Below are positions 25,685 through 36,499 of a DNA stretch of 64,000 bases, piece after piece; position 1 is the stretch's first letter; each line of letters starts with the position of its first letter. The stretch is from Whalleya microplaca. Its lineage: Eukaryota > Ascomycota > Sordariomycetes > Xylariales > Xylariaceae. A program made the position numbers and the translations under genes. The DNA lies in contig MU385758.1 in the NCBI GenBank assembly GCA_022497155.1, forward strand, positions 310,001 through 374,000, read 5' to 3'. The notes below the pieces were generated by a model. It saw only the letters and a program-made list of their open reading frames with translations. It ran no database searches and was not told the origin of the DNA.

Positions 25685-28600
25685 ATGGAGGCACTGGCAG
25701 TCATAGGGCTGGCATGCAATATTCTTCAACTCGTTGAATATGGGGATAAAGCTATCAGAATAGCGAAGGAACTACATGATCCCGGCCAAGCAACGACCCA
25801 GTCCAACACCGAGGCTACTTTTGTGGCACAAAAAATGCGGGAGCTCAGTAATAGGTTGATTAAAGACATACCTACGTCCAACCTTACTGAAGATGAGCAG
25901 GCTCTATGTCAGCTCGCTCAGAAATGTAGCGCGCATTCAAATGGGCTTCTATCACTACTGGAGAGCCTAAAACTAAACAAGCCTGCGAAGAAGATCAACG
26001 TCATGAAAACAGTGTGGAAAAACATCAAAAGGAGGAATGAGCTGAGTCAGCTAAAATTATTCCTCGACGACTCTAGGAAGCAGCTGAATATCCAGATTGT
26101 CCACATGTCTCGGTAATTATACCTTCTATTGATGAGTTTCCATGTACGTTGCTGAATACCATGCAGTTCGGATATTGCGCAAAAACTAGAGCTCATACTC
26201 AATAACTCGTCTATATCTAAACGAGACCTCATAGGCCTGAAAGACAGCGTACAAAAGCTTCAAGAGAAGTCAGCAATGGATCTAGACAGCACTAAAGGGC
26301 TTTTTCGTGACATTCAGGGGACTTTAGATGCACGGCTTCGACAAAATGCCATTTTGCAGAGCATCCGAGATCCTCAAATGCACAAACGTTTTGATGACGT
26401 TGCAGATGCACATGAAAAGACCTTTGAGTGGCTTCTTCATGGCCCAGAGGGTTATCAAGGCGGAGAGCAGCAAGATAATATTGGCACGGCTGAGAATGAC
26501 GAAAGTATTCTGTCGGGTCCCAGTCGTGCTCAAGCTAAGTTCCACAAACACAGAGAGTTTGTGACTTGGCTTCAAGGGGCAAACAACTCATCCTCTTCAC
26601 GCCAGGGGAATGTTTTCCATATATTGGGGAAACCTGGAGCCGGCAAGTCGACTCTAATGAAATTCCTATGTCAAAACCAAGCTACGCGTGAACATCTCAA
26701 GACTTGGTCAGGCGAGAAGCGTATTATTTGCGCCCGCGCATTTTTCTGGAGACTAGGAGATGACGAGCAGAAGAGCTTAGCAGGACTCAAAAACTGCCTA
26801 CTTCACCAAATCTTAACAGTAGCACCAGAACTTATACCAACCGCACTCCCTTCGGCCTGGGAATCAAACTACGGGGAGCTAGCTTCCTTGGTACCTAGCA
26901 GCACAACTCTAGACACATTGCTGAAAGGTAGTCGAGCATTTGAGAAGCACAAAATGATCCTCTTCATAGATGGACTCGACGAGTTTAAAGGACGCCCTAC
27001 TGATCTGATAAACGACATCCTAGGCTGGGCAGACAGCAATCCTGCTGGCCTGAAAATATGTGTGGCCAGTCGAGAATGGCCTGAGTTTCTAATTAGATTC
27101 GAGAAGTATCCGAAGTTGCGAATCCAAGAGTGCACGCTGGAAGATATCGAAATATTTGTAAGGGGCCGACTAGGTGAACATTATGTTCCAGTCGACCAAC
27201 AACAACTCGATTCCTTAGCTGGGGTTATTGTGGGAAAAGCGGAAGGTGTCTTTATCTGGGTTCGTGTAGTCTTGGCCGCTATCGAGCAAGGCGTATATAA
27301 TGGCGATGACTTCCAAGACCTTCAAAAGAAGGTTGATGCATTCCCAGCGGAGTTGAACGACTTGTATCAACATCTTCTCGATTCCATTCCCGATCCCGAT
27401 CGTCAAGCAGCATTCACAGCCCTGACCATCTCCACGATGTGCACCAGGGGTTATCCGGCATTATTGCAGTACAAATTTCTAAACGACCTATCTAAAGACC
27501 CAGACTTTGCAATAAAGTTGTCTATGCAGCCACTATCAGAACAAGAACTGGACACAGCCTCAGAAAGGGCGAGTCGTCTAATCAATGGACGATGCAAGGG
27601 TTTTCTTGAGATCCGTCCAATGTATCAAAAGCGCTATAGAGGTGAAAAGGGAGTACAGTTCATGCACAGTACTGCCGAAGAGTTCCTCAGCCAGGAACGC
27701 ATCGTTGAAACCATGAGACCTTGCCTGAATGGTATAGACATCCTTGATCAATGGTGTCAATCGTTCCTTGCTTTTATGAAATCCATTGATTCAGATGAGT
27801 TTTATAATGCGGACATGGAGATCGCAAGGTGTAGGGCCTACGAAAACACAATCAATGAACACCTCGAGTCATTGTTTATCATTTTCTCTGATCACTCTAG
27901 ACGGGCACCCAAAAAATCAGTACTATATTCAAAAAGGCGTTTGTCAAGATTGCTCGACAACGTCCAGCAAGTCGTAACCACAAGGCTTGAAAAGCGACTG
28001 GAAAGCGATCAGACGATTATTATGCCTGTTGAGGTTAGATATTCGCCGGTAGATGAGGATTTCTACGTATTAGAGGTACCGCCGAGTCAAATTCTGAGTG
28101 TTTTGGCAGCAAACCATTACATCTTTGAATATTTTGATAACGATAGGCTGGGCGATCTTCGTACGCTCCCCGCCGACTCAATGCACACAAAACAAATATT
28201 GGATGCGTTTTTCTGTTGTCATACCCGGCATTTCAATCCATCGATATCATTTAAAATGTTCGAGTTATTCTTTGAAGCCGGCATGTCTCCCCGCATAGAC
28301 GTTGAGCTACTCGTAGAATGGGCCCCCGAGAAAACGTACCATCGGTTTAATCTCTGGGGTTTTACCTTTCTACGTTTGTTGTTTAACGGACCATGTGAAT
28401 ATCCGTTGCGGTATGAACCCTGGAATCCAGGTTCTGCGTACCGACTGATAGAACTCTTTCTCAGATATGGTGTGACGGAAGAATTATATATAAAGTTCGG
28501 GCCTTGCTACGAAGAAATTTGCTCTGATCGTCTCATAGTCCAGGTTCAGTTCATGGGCTCGAAACACATGCCAGTGTATGATTCAGGTCGAATATTGTGT

Positions 28601-28924
28601 GTCGACTACCAATTAGATATTATTCGATACGCAAGGCAACGGGAGGGATTACTCACTCTAAGGGATTTACTTGCTCATTGTTTTCCTTACGACTTCCACC
28701 ATCTCTACGCAATCCTGGATCGGAAATCCTCCACTTCCCCTGCGAGTAACGCCATAGTCGATTCCTACAACACACACTCCATCGAGATGCTGCATATATT
28801 TCCAAATGAGAACCAATATACCTTCTCGGAATCTTCAGCTATGGCGGGTTGGAAGCAGTGCCTTTCACATTCTGAGGATTGTTTTCGAAATTTTGAGGCG
28901 AGGCTGGGGCATAGTCATGAATAA
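25685..28924 (+). CDS. NACHT-domain NLR-like (STAND) protein
   Basis: Two exons (25685-26112 and 26167-28924; 54-nt intron, donor GTAATT, acceptor CAG, frame kept across the codon) give 1061 residues. The N-terminus (MEALAVIGLACNILQLVEYG) resembles the HeLo/SesA-like helical domain found at the start of many fungal NLRs. A NACHT NTPase follows: Walker A GKPGAGKST at about residues 297-305, and Walker B ILFIDGLDEF at about 407-416. After it comes a segment with FMHSTAEEFLSQ, matching the region after NACHT in fungal proteins of the NPHP3_N/DUF7791 type. The C-terminus shows no clear ankyrin, WD40 or TPR repeats, only ankyrin-like fragments (FELFFEAGMSP, LIELFLRYGV). The family acts in non-self recognition and regulated cell death; the ligand here is unknown. 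The start is the second in-frame ATG, matching relatives. Confidence 0.88.
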
Positions 28925-31251
28925 AGATCAGATGCATGGCTAATGATAGTACAAACTGAATTGAATATCCTTGGTGCTTTGGTATTCACGACGCAGACTC
29001 TGGGCAGATAGTTACCAGTTTTCAATATAACGATGCGCATAAGGGACTCATGACAAGATGTGACATGACGCTAATTAGACGTGATGGTTGAAGAGTCTAA
29101 ACAATAGTCAATAGATTAGGAGGGTCCTTTTCTTCTTCTCCTTGTTTATATATATAAATATGTGTACCACTGAATATCTTCATCTATCTAAGAAAGCGTG
29201 TGTCTCAGATACACGTCTGAGATATGGAAGGCGCAAATGGATATACCTATCCAAATCAATGGGTTCAGGCAGGTTTGTTTTACATACAAGTATCAGTGGG
29301 TGGGAATAAGTATTAAAGAACGCGCGTCTAGGTACCCGAATCACTAATGGGTTAGTAGATTGGGGGCAAGAGACAGAAGCAAGCCACGAAGAGATTTCGA
29401 AGGCAGATTTCCCCACTGTGCGTAGTGGTTCTTATGAAGTTTGCCCTGTGTACTCACAAACCTGATGTCGACATGAAAGGATAGGTACAGAAGTCGACTC
29501 ATTCTTATAGCACCGTTTAGATGAGTTTTAGTTAGGCTAGAGGAAGTACTTAAGCTTCCACCGCCGTGTCAGTCGTGGAATTCCGAAACCCCATCATAGA
29601 GTATGACCAAGCTTGAGTATGGCATATACCAATTCATGCACCCAACCCTTGGAGTAATTGGTAGGGGCTTGGTATAGGGAAGGGGCCATCTCGAGGTAAA
29701 ATAGAGAGAATATTGTGAGAGTATTACAAACTGGAAGGCCTTAAATGGAAATTTGCGAATCTAGGGAGACGATGTTAGGTAGAAACGCAGTATGTTGTAA
29801 TAGTCGTCCATTATTCTGTTATATTTTTACAACTGAGTGGTAGCGCTGATGTGCACGAAATATGACAATCTGTCTGCGTTTTGATTGTGTGTAAAGCTGA
29901 TTTCAAACGTTTTTATCTTATGAACCAGCAATTTCTTACATGCCTCGATATAACAGCAATTCAGCGTAAGCTGACTATCCTAATATGATAAACCCTTTTT
30001 CCTCTCGCCTCTGGGTGAAAGATTGAAAATAAGAAACACGATGGCTTCGCCATAGTATCTCAGGCTATGAAACACATTTGTCTTCATTGTAGTTCTAAAT
30101 ATGTGTCTAAGCAGAAATAATAATCCTAGGGTCTTCGAAAACGTGTTCGGTACAGTGACGACATGTTCCTAATAAGCTATTGCAAACTCATAAGACATCC
30201 TCTTGTTGGTCAGATCGACCGATCAGAAACCTGATGCTCGTTAATGGAGTGGGGAGAGGCTCGGAGACTTGTGTTACATGTCCTTCCATGGAGATAAGTC
30301 CTCCTGATTACCTGGATTACCGGAACGATAAACAAGGCTCCTTTATCTTACCGAGACATATGACACCCCTATAACTTGGTAATCAAAGTGCGTAAATTGG
30401 TGTTACAATAAGCATCCGATCTAGATCTCTAATCTTGCCAGGAGTAACATGTGCGCTTCCGGTAATGGCTGTAATCACTGAATAATACAGATACATTATA
30501 TCGCCGTTTGTTAAGATACAGCTTCAATAGTAGCTAAATAACTATCCTCATTCATCCATTCCTTCAGTCTCGAAGTCTAGGGGATTTGTAAATATCAAGC
30601 TGCATAACGTATCGCCTGTAAATGCTTTAGCATGGTCTTCCACATCAAATATTCCGCCAATTCCAGACAAAGATCCTAAAGCCGGGGTACTGTCCCGTAT
30701 CGTTCGATCACTACCCAGCTGCGGCGTCAGTCAGTCAGAGCTATATATGAGCCATGGTACACGGATTGCCCATGTCAACGTCATTCGCCTCGGTACCGAC
30801 ACGTACTTTATTCTGCGTGATAATATTGGCGCATTCAAGTCGTATGTCAGATCCTCGGTGAGATCCCCCGGTCCCCGGAATGACGCCAGAGGTGGGCAGT
30901 CTTGGCTGTCGCTGTAGTTCTCCGGCTAGACTTGCAGATCTAGATGAGCAAATCAACGATTTCCTCGATCCAAGGTAGTCTGGTAGTCCTTTGTCAGAGA
31001 AGTCTCCGAGTCGCAAAGAATCGATCTAGAAGCGATGAGTGGTCCACCCCGACTGGGATCCTGGTTCCCGGGAACGCGTTGAAACAAGTTTCTAGCCACA
31101 GCCACACACCATCTGACGCAGCCACAAACCACGATATGCTCTCATCGAGCTTTTTGCCTACATTGTATGATATCATGGGAATCATTACGTCACAGCCTTC
31201 GATATCGTTGAAATGAAGTACACATGTTGCACAGGGTATGGCATCTCGATG
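28925..31251. other. Intergenic region downstream of the NACHT gene
   Basis: About 2.3 kb with only short unsupported reading frames on both strands. I see no tRNA, repeat array or clear transposon remnant. The right end holds the promoter of the Gly-rich protein gene at 31442. Confidence 0.6.
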
Positions 31252-31262
31252 ATATATATAAG
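31252..31262 (+). promoter_or_regulatory. Probable TATA box of the Gly-rich protein gene
   Basis: The run ATATATATAAG lies about 190 bp upstream of the ATG at 31442. It is followed by a pyrimidine- and CA-rich leader (31290-31350, many CAAACAAT-type words) typical of the 5' untranslated regions of strongly expressed fungal genes. Confidence 0.5.
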
Positions 31263-31441
31263 TTGATCAATCCTCAAGCCAATCTTCATTTGGTATAGAC
31301 CTCAATCATCAAACAATCAGATATACAAACAAAACAATCAAGTCTCAGCTACCTAGAGGATAATCCAATAATCCTCCTAACAGAGCAAAAAACCCCCCAT
31401 AATACTATACCACTCACAAGTCACAAACCACACTGAACATC

Positions 31442-31762
31442 ATGTCGAACAACCAGAACGGCGGACTCTTAGGCGGACTTCTCGGCGGCGTGGACAACGT
31501 GCTCACGGGCGGCGAGAAGGCCAACGGACAGGGCGGCCTGCTCGGCGGCGTCACAGGCGCCGTCGGCAGCACGACGGAGGGCGTCGGCAAGGGCCTGAAC
31601 TCGACGACGCGCGGCGTCGGGAGCGCGGTGGGCCAGACCACCGAGGGCGTCGGCAACACGGCCGGGGGCCTGACGGACTCGGTGGGCAACACGGTCGGTG
31701 GTGCGACGGGGGCACAGAAGAAACAGGGCGGGGGCCAGGCGTTCAAGAGCTACGGTATCTAA
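31442..31762 (+). CDS. Small Gly-rich, LEA-like repeat protein
   Basis: A single exon of 106 residues with no signal peptide or membrane segment. The sequence is built from imperfect Gly-rich repeats: GLLGGLLGGVDNVLTGG near the N-terminus, then units of the type TTEGVGKGL, TTRGVGSAVG, TTEGVGNTAGG and DSVGNTVGGATG. It is hydrophilic, rich in Gly, Thr and Ser, and has no Cys or aromatic residue except near the end (FKSYGI). Such proteins are often annotated as LEA-like or stress-related in filamentous fungi, and a desiccation or stress role is inference. Codon use is strongly GC-biased. A TATA box and a CA-rich leader upstream suggest robust expression. Confidence 0.75.
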   Translation: MSNNQNGGLLGGLLGGVDNVLTGGEKANGQGGLLGGVTGAVGSTTEGVGKGLNSTTRGVGSAVGQTTEGVGNTAGGLTDSVGNTVGGATGAQKKQGGGQAFKSYGI

Positions 31763-32405
31763 TGGGTGACTGGCGGGTTGGACGAGGAGGTGTAACTTTG
31801 GGGAAGACGAGACGAGGGCTGTACGATGAGATGATAATGATTTGGATATGGAACTCAGCTGGGTCAATTGAATTTTGAATGATTTACAGCTCAACAACTT
31901 GAATTATCTTCACTGTGCCTACTGCGTATAGAGAATGAGGTGAAGCAATGAGATTAATGACAATAGTACAATGAGTGAAACCTAAGCTGAAGTAAGTAGT
32001 TCATATAGTAAGTACACTTGTAGAAAATGAAATGACTCTCGCAAGTAGGTCAGGTATATGTACTAGTGCGATGCGGTGGATGGAAGTATTGTTGTTATTT
32101 TTATATATATAGTTACTGAAATAGATTCGCATGAAGTCTAAAGCCCCTACCTCTTGGAAATGTGAACTGAGTAAGGAGATGAATAAGTTGTAAGTGCTGA
32201 ACTGACTCAAACTCGACTTTATGTGGTGGAGCGCTTTCATGTGTGGCTTTTCATGTGTGGCTGTATCAGGTAGTTTAGTGGCTACCCTAGAACACTTAGT
32301 GGCTTGAACCTCTCCTGTAGGTAGCGGGGCTTAGCGCGATTCATCACTGGGGACAACCTCAACAGGACAATTTACACCAACGCCGATGCGCCCCAATTGC
32401 CCACG
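31763..32405. other. Intergenic region between the Gly-rich gene and COG5
   Basis: About 640 bp without a supported gene; it holds the 3' end of the Gly-rich gene and the COG5 promoter. A seven-codon upstream ORF ending on the COG5 start codon lies at 32386-32409 and is listed separately. Confidence 0.6.
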
Positions 32406-32409
32406 ATGA
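32386..32409 (+). promoter_or_regulatory. uORF overlapping the COG5 start codon
   Basis: An ATG at 32386 opens a seven-codon reading frame (MRPNCPR). Its TGA stop (32407-32409) overlaps the COG5 ATG (32406-32408) in the form ATGA. If the leader begins upstream of 32386, ribosomes would meet this uORF first and could start again at COG5. The arrangement is seen directly; a regulatory effect is inference. Confidence 0.5.
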
Positions 32410-33761
32410 CCACCGCCGAGGAAGATGCATCATATGTTGATTATGATACCTTCATCGACCCGGGCTTCAGCCCTTCCTCCTTCGCAAACAGTCTCGTCTT
32501 GGCTACGAACAACCCGAACGATGCCCCGCTAGATCTCTCCACGCCCTTGTCGAAGGTCCTGTTCGATGCCCAGGAGGTTGATTCTCATATCGATCTGCTC
32601 ACCACCCGCTCGGCCATCCCGCTCCTTTCCCACACCAAGGAGCAGACCGAGGCCAGCGGGAGAATAATATCCGAGATCGACAGCCAGGTCAAAAGCTTAA
32701 ACGAGAGCTACAAGCAGCTGGAGAAGGAGGTCATACAAAAACATGCCGAGGCCGACGAGGTGCGAGAAGTAGCCGCACGGCTATGGGAGACCCTGAAGCT
32801 GGGGAGGGCAGTTGGCCGTTGTCTGCAATTGGGCCGTCAGCTCGAGGTGCAGCACGCCGAAATATCAGGCTCCGGGCTGAACAAGAAGGAAGACCACAGA
32901 GCCCTAGTGCGCTGCGCGCACACCCTCGTGGCACTGCGGGAAGTCCTCGACAAGAAGGCACCAGGCGAGGAAGGCCACGGCCTCCACAGAGTCGACGCGA
33001 TCAGGAGCCTGCAAGACGGCATCGTGGCGCCCGTCGAGCGCGCCGTCCGCAACTCCGCCGAGCAGATCATCCGCGAATTCACCATCGGCACCGCCTCGGG
33101 CACGGCGACCTTCGCGCAGAGCGAGGACATCAAGGCGCGCACCGTCTCCGCCGCCGTGGCGCTGTACCTCGTCTCGCCCGCGGCCGGCGACCGGTGGACG
33201 CCGCTGCTCCTCCTGCAGGCGCTCGAGGTGTACCTGCGCGCGGCGCTGCAGAGCTCGATCGCATCACTGGCACGGTCACTGGCCGCGCTGCCGTCGCTCG
33301 AGCGCACGCTCGCGGAGGTCGCGGCCCGCTGCCAGAACATCGTGGCCCTGGAGATCATCCTCGACGGCACGAAGGCGCCGGCGCACCCCCTCGCCCACAT
33401 GAAGTCCGAGAAGGCGGGGGCGGGGGCGGGGACGGGTAACGGCAATCTCCTGCAGCCGCTGCTCGCGTACCTGGAGACGGGCTCGCTGGCCTCGTACTTC
33501 TGGCGCACGCTGGCCAGCAGCCTGGCCGCGCGCGTCCGGGAGATCGTGAACCGGGGCGGCGTGTCCGCGCGCACGCTGAAGACGAACCGCGCCGCTGTGG
33601 GCGAGGCGATAAGGGAGTGTGTTATTCGGGGGAGTCAGGCCCCGAGTACCGTCGCGACTGCGAAGGCGAGGCCCGCTAAGGGGGATGCGGGGGGGCATGG
33701 TGGGTGGGATCGGGAGGTTGCGGTCATGGTTGGGAGTGTGGTTGGGAATCTGGGCCGGTGA
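32406..33761 (+). CDS. COG5: Conserved oligomeric Golgi complex subunit 5
   Basis: A single exon of 451 residues. The N-terminal part (YVDYDTFIDPGFSPSSFAN, then a DAPLDLSTPLSKVLFDAQEVD-like stretch and LLTTRSAIPLLSHTKE) matches the Cog5 N-terminal domain, and a heptad-rich coiled coil follows at about residues 75-125. The length suits fungal Cog5, which is much shorter than animal forms. Cog5 belongs to lobe B of the COG tethering complex, which captures retrograde vesicles within the Golgi. I take the ATG at 32406 because the conserved YVDYDTF segment starts soon after it. GC content rises strongly in the second half, giving long meaningless frames on other frames and strands. A short uORF overlaps the start. 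Confidence 0.88.
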   Translation: MTTAEEDASYVDYDTFIDPGFSPSSFANSLVLATNNPNDAPLDLSTPLSKVLFDAQEVDSHIDLLTTRSAIPLLSHTKEQTEASGRIISEIDSQVKSLNESYKQLEKEVIQKHAEADEVREVAARLWETLKLGRAVGRCLQLGRQLEVQHAEISGSGLNKKEDHRALVRCAHTLVALREVLDKKAPGEEGHGLHRVDAIRSLQDGIVAPVERAVRNSAEQIIREFTIGTASGTATFAQSEDIKARTVSAAVALYLVSPAAGDRWTPLLLLQALEVYLRAALQSSIASLARSLAALPSLERTLAEVAARCQNIVALEIILDGTKAPAHPLAHMKSEKAGAGAGTGNGNLLQPLLAYLETGSLASYFWRTLASSLAARVREIVNRGGVSARTLKTNRAAVGEAIRECVIRGSQAPSTVATAKARPAKGDAGGHGGWDREVAVMVGSVVGNLGR

Positions 33762-35401
33762 GAAGGCGATGTGAGGACAGTATTTTGCGCCTACGTAGCA
33801 GCGTAGTTGGTTCATGGATAGGGGGGCTACGAATAAGGGGTTGCTTCCCCGATCAATTTAGACACTGCCCCGCGATGGGCAACAAAATTCTATTGACGCT
33901 ACATGTATGTGTGTGAGAGAGCTTTGATATCCTTATCCTTCGGGCTGCAGGTGGCTCTCTGTCAGTTACGCATACCCAACGCCGTGGTCATTGATCTAAT
34001 GACGGGAGCATCTTTGTTATCTCCGTAGTGGCGGACCCAGATATGCTACCCAGAACAAGCGTTCGGCGTTGCATCCGGAATATGGAGCCGAATGACGACA
34101 GACTCCGATCTTCCCCGTTTCCGGCGACCACGGTCAACCTAACCTAGCATGTTTCCATATGCTTCTAGTGTAGCTTGACTGCTTGATTCCGTCTGCACAG
34201 GTCCGCTACATTAGTACAAACGGCTCTCTGCTGTGCGAGTTTCGTTGTGATTGAGAGCGGCCCGATGGTGCGACTCGATTGGCCATTGATCTTTTATAAA
34301 AGGGCTTTTGAAGGGCTTTTGAAAGGCTTTTACCGTAAGACAACGCAGACATCTCGTTCCGAGCCGTGAACTTCGGATGGTCGAGTGACCACAATGGAAT
34401 TGTTATAACCTTATTACCTGTTCTCCAGTTGTGTGGTAGTTGGGTTATACACACGGATTACATACATAGAATAGAATACCTGGGTATGATACCTGGGTAT
34501 GGGTTAAAATAGACAAGCTGTGAGTGGCTGCTAATATGGACCGGTCTCGAACTCTCAGGCGTCATTAGAGCTGTCAGGGGTTCAAAGTGCCTACGTAGTA
34601 ATCAAGTACATGGTCGGGTAGGTAGGCAAGCCTAGATTTCACGCCTACCATGGGTATGGCGTATGTACCATCCTTGACACGTGTAGTAGTCGAGCAGGTC
34701 GAGCTAGATTCCATCATGACAGGCACCCTTTTTTGCTGCTAAACCTTATTAGTTTCTAGAACGGGCCTGACGGTGCCAAAACCAAGAGCTGTCTGGCTTG
34801 TGTGTTGGGGAGATTCTGATTCTGGTGGAGATGGCCGATGACCGATGACCGATGGTGCCGATATTGTTCTAGTCGGCGTTACTTGTTAAAAAGTGACCGG
34901 CTGCTGTCATCTTTTTCCGTCCGGTTTATTATAACTCTTCTTTTTCTCCATCTCTTACTATTAAAAAAATCAAGAGTCAGTTTTGACCATTCTAACTTGG
35001 AATTATCTACATCTACGTCAACAACACTTCCTCCGATCTATTCGCAGTTCTACGAGACGCGTTGTACTTGTGGGATATAGACGCCATTTTGTACAATATA
35101 TTGTATGTACACACAGACGACTTATTAGGCTATTTTACTTCTTATTTTATTTTCTTTTTGTGTAAGTGTTACATCCGGACTAGGTTACGTCATTTCCTAT
35201 TACAAAAGGTACGTCGCTCACAGGCTGGCCAATGCTTTCTGCCCCTGTTATCATGTGCACTCTATATCATGTGGCAGCAAGCTTTCACCAGTCAGCCAGT
35301 ACAGAATACATGTGTGTACCAGTCTGTCTCCCCCTCCCCCACCATACATACATACCACCATCAACTGCACCACCATCACATACATATAACACCACCACAA
35401 C

Positions 35402-35484
<83 letters not shown>

Positions 35485-35485
35485 G
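35402..35485. repeat. (ACAG)n microsatellite, about 21 units
   Basis: 84 bp of uninterrupted ACAG repeats. Because 4 is not a multiple of 3, it reads as the same four-residue repeat in each frame and creates false open frames on both strands. Shorter tracts of the same motif flank the other side of tps2 near 39858-39872 and 40000-40023. Confidence 0.95.
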
Positions 35486-36030
35486 CTATCTTTGTCATTT
35501 TTTTCAGTCTGGTGAGATGATGAGTCCACCGGCAGCCTAGGCAAGCAACCTAGGTTAGGCAAAAGGACTCAATTGATGAGTCTAATCGAGTCTCCAGCTA
35601 GCCAGTGCTAGCTAATATCCCTGAATCTCATCTACCTTGTATATCTGTCAGTCTGTCTGCCCACCCTGATACCACAATACCTCAGGTCTTCCACAGCCGG
35701 ATCGGAACCCGCCAAGCTGGGTAGGGTTTGGGAGCTGAGGCCGAGATCCATGGTTGGCTGCTGTACCTAATCCCATTTTGAAATTCATACCCAGCCGTGC
35801 CCATCCTGTATCCATCTTCGTACCCATTGCCGTCCCCATCTTTAAGGAGCAAACCCTCCCGCCTGCATAACGATACATGTCGATACGCAGTATGTAATTC
35901 ACGCCTGTCAGATTCCATAGAGCGGCATCATCTATGGTATCATCTCTGGTCCTTTGTCTCTCGTCTCCCCCACCCATGGAAGCTGGAACGAGTGCTGCGA
36001 CAGTCATAAGAAAGTTCTAGCTTCTTGTCT

Positions 36031-36094
36031 GGGGGGGGGGGGGGGGGCGGGGCGGCGGGCGGGGGGGGGGGGGGGGGGGGGCGCNNNNNNNNNN
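36031..36094. other. Poly-G tract and 10-base assembly gap
   Basis: Bases 36031-36084 are almost only G with a few C, and 36085-36094 are N. The segment left of the G run (about 35936-36030) is repeated right of the gap (about 36098-36192), which then runs into 18 C (36193-36210). This is probably an assembly artefact rather than biology; see the findings. Confidence 0.9.
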
Positions 36095-36499
36095 CTGGTA
36101 TAATCTCTGGTCCTTTGTCTCACGTCGCCCCCCCCCCTGTAAGCTGGAACGTGTGCTGCGACATTCATAATAAAGTTCTCGCTTCTTGTCTGCCCCCCCC
36201 CCCCCCCCCCTGCTGTGGACTGGACTGGACTGGACTGGGCGTGCGTGCATATATCGACTTGCCTACCTACAGTACATACGCATACATACATCCATACATC
36301 CATACATCCATACCTACGACCTATATCTGCTTGCTACTTGGGCCTCTCCCACTCTCCCACTCTCTCTTGACCGCTTCGTCCGCCCTACACCACACTACTG
36401 TACTTCCTGTCTTTGTCATTCGCTTATTACGCACATTATAATTGCGGCACATTAGCTCATACATACCCACTACCCACCGGAACCCAAGACTGAACAGTA

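Larger units (their letters stand above)
33762..36499. other. Intergenic region with microsatellites and an assembly gap
   Basis: About 2.7 kb with no supported gene. It contains short tandem words near 34302-34331 and 34479-34502, a long (ACAG)n tract, a near-pure G run, an N gap and a duplicated segment around that gap, followed by CATACATCCATA-type repeats (36280-36315). The last few hundred bases hold the tps2 promoter and a CT- and CA-rich leader. Confidence 0.65.

Noticed and set aside
30748..30935. Short plus-strand frame that could join across a 32-nt gap to a hydrophobic segment
   Set aside because: The implied intron is too short, the only TATA-like word abuts the ATG, and nothing is recognisable.
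32731..33815. Long frames on other frames and on the minus strand within COG5
   Set aside because: Shadow frames caused by high GC; only the COG5 frame shows family motifs.
34540..34615. Minus-strand B-box-like GAGTTCGAGACC
   Set aside because: The surrounding sequence does not fold into a cloverleaf and lacks an A box.
35062..35562. Overlapping open frames of 100-150 codons on both strands
   Set aside because: They are held open by the (ACAG)n microsatellite, which reads without stops in all frames; no protein features outside the repeat.
36004..36441. Open frames running through the N gap and the G and C runs
   Set aside because: Gly/Pro homopolymers and unknown residues across a probable assembly artefact.
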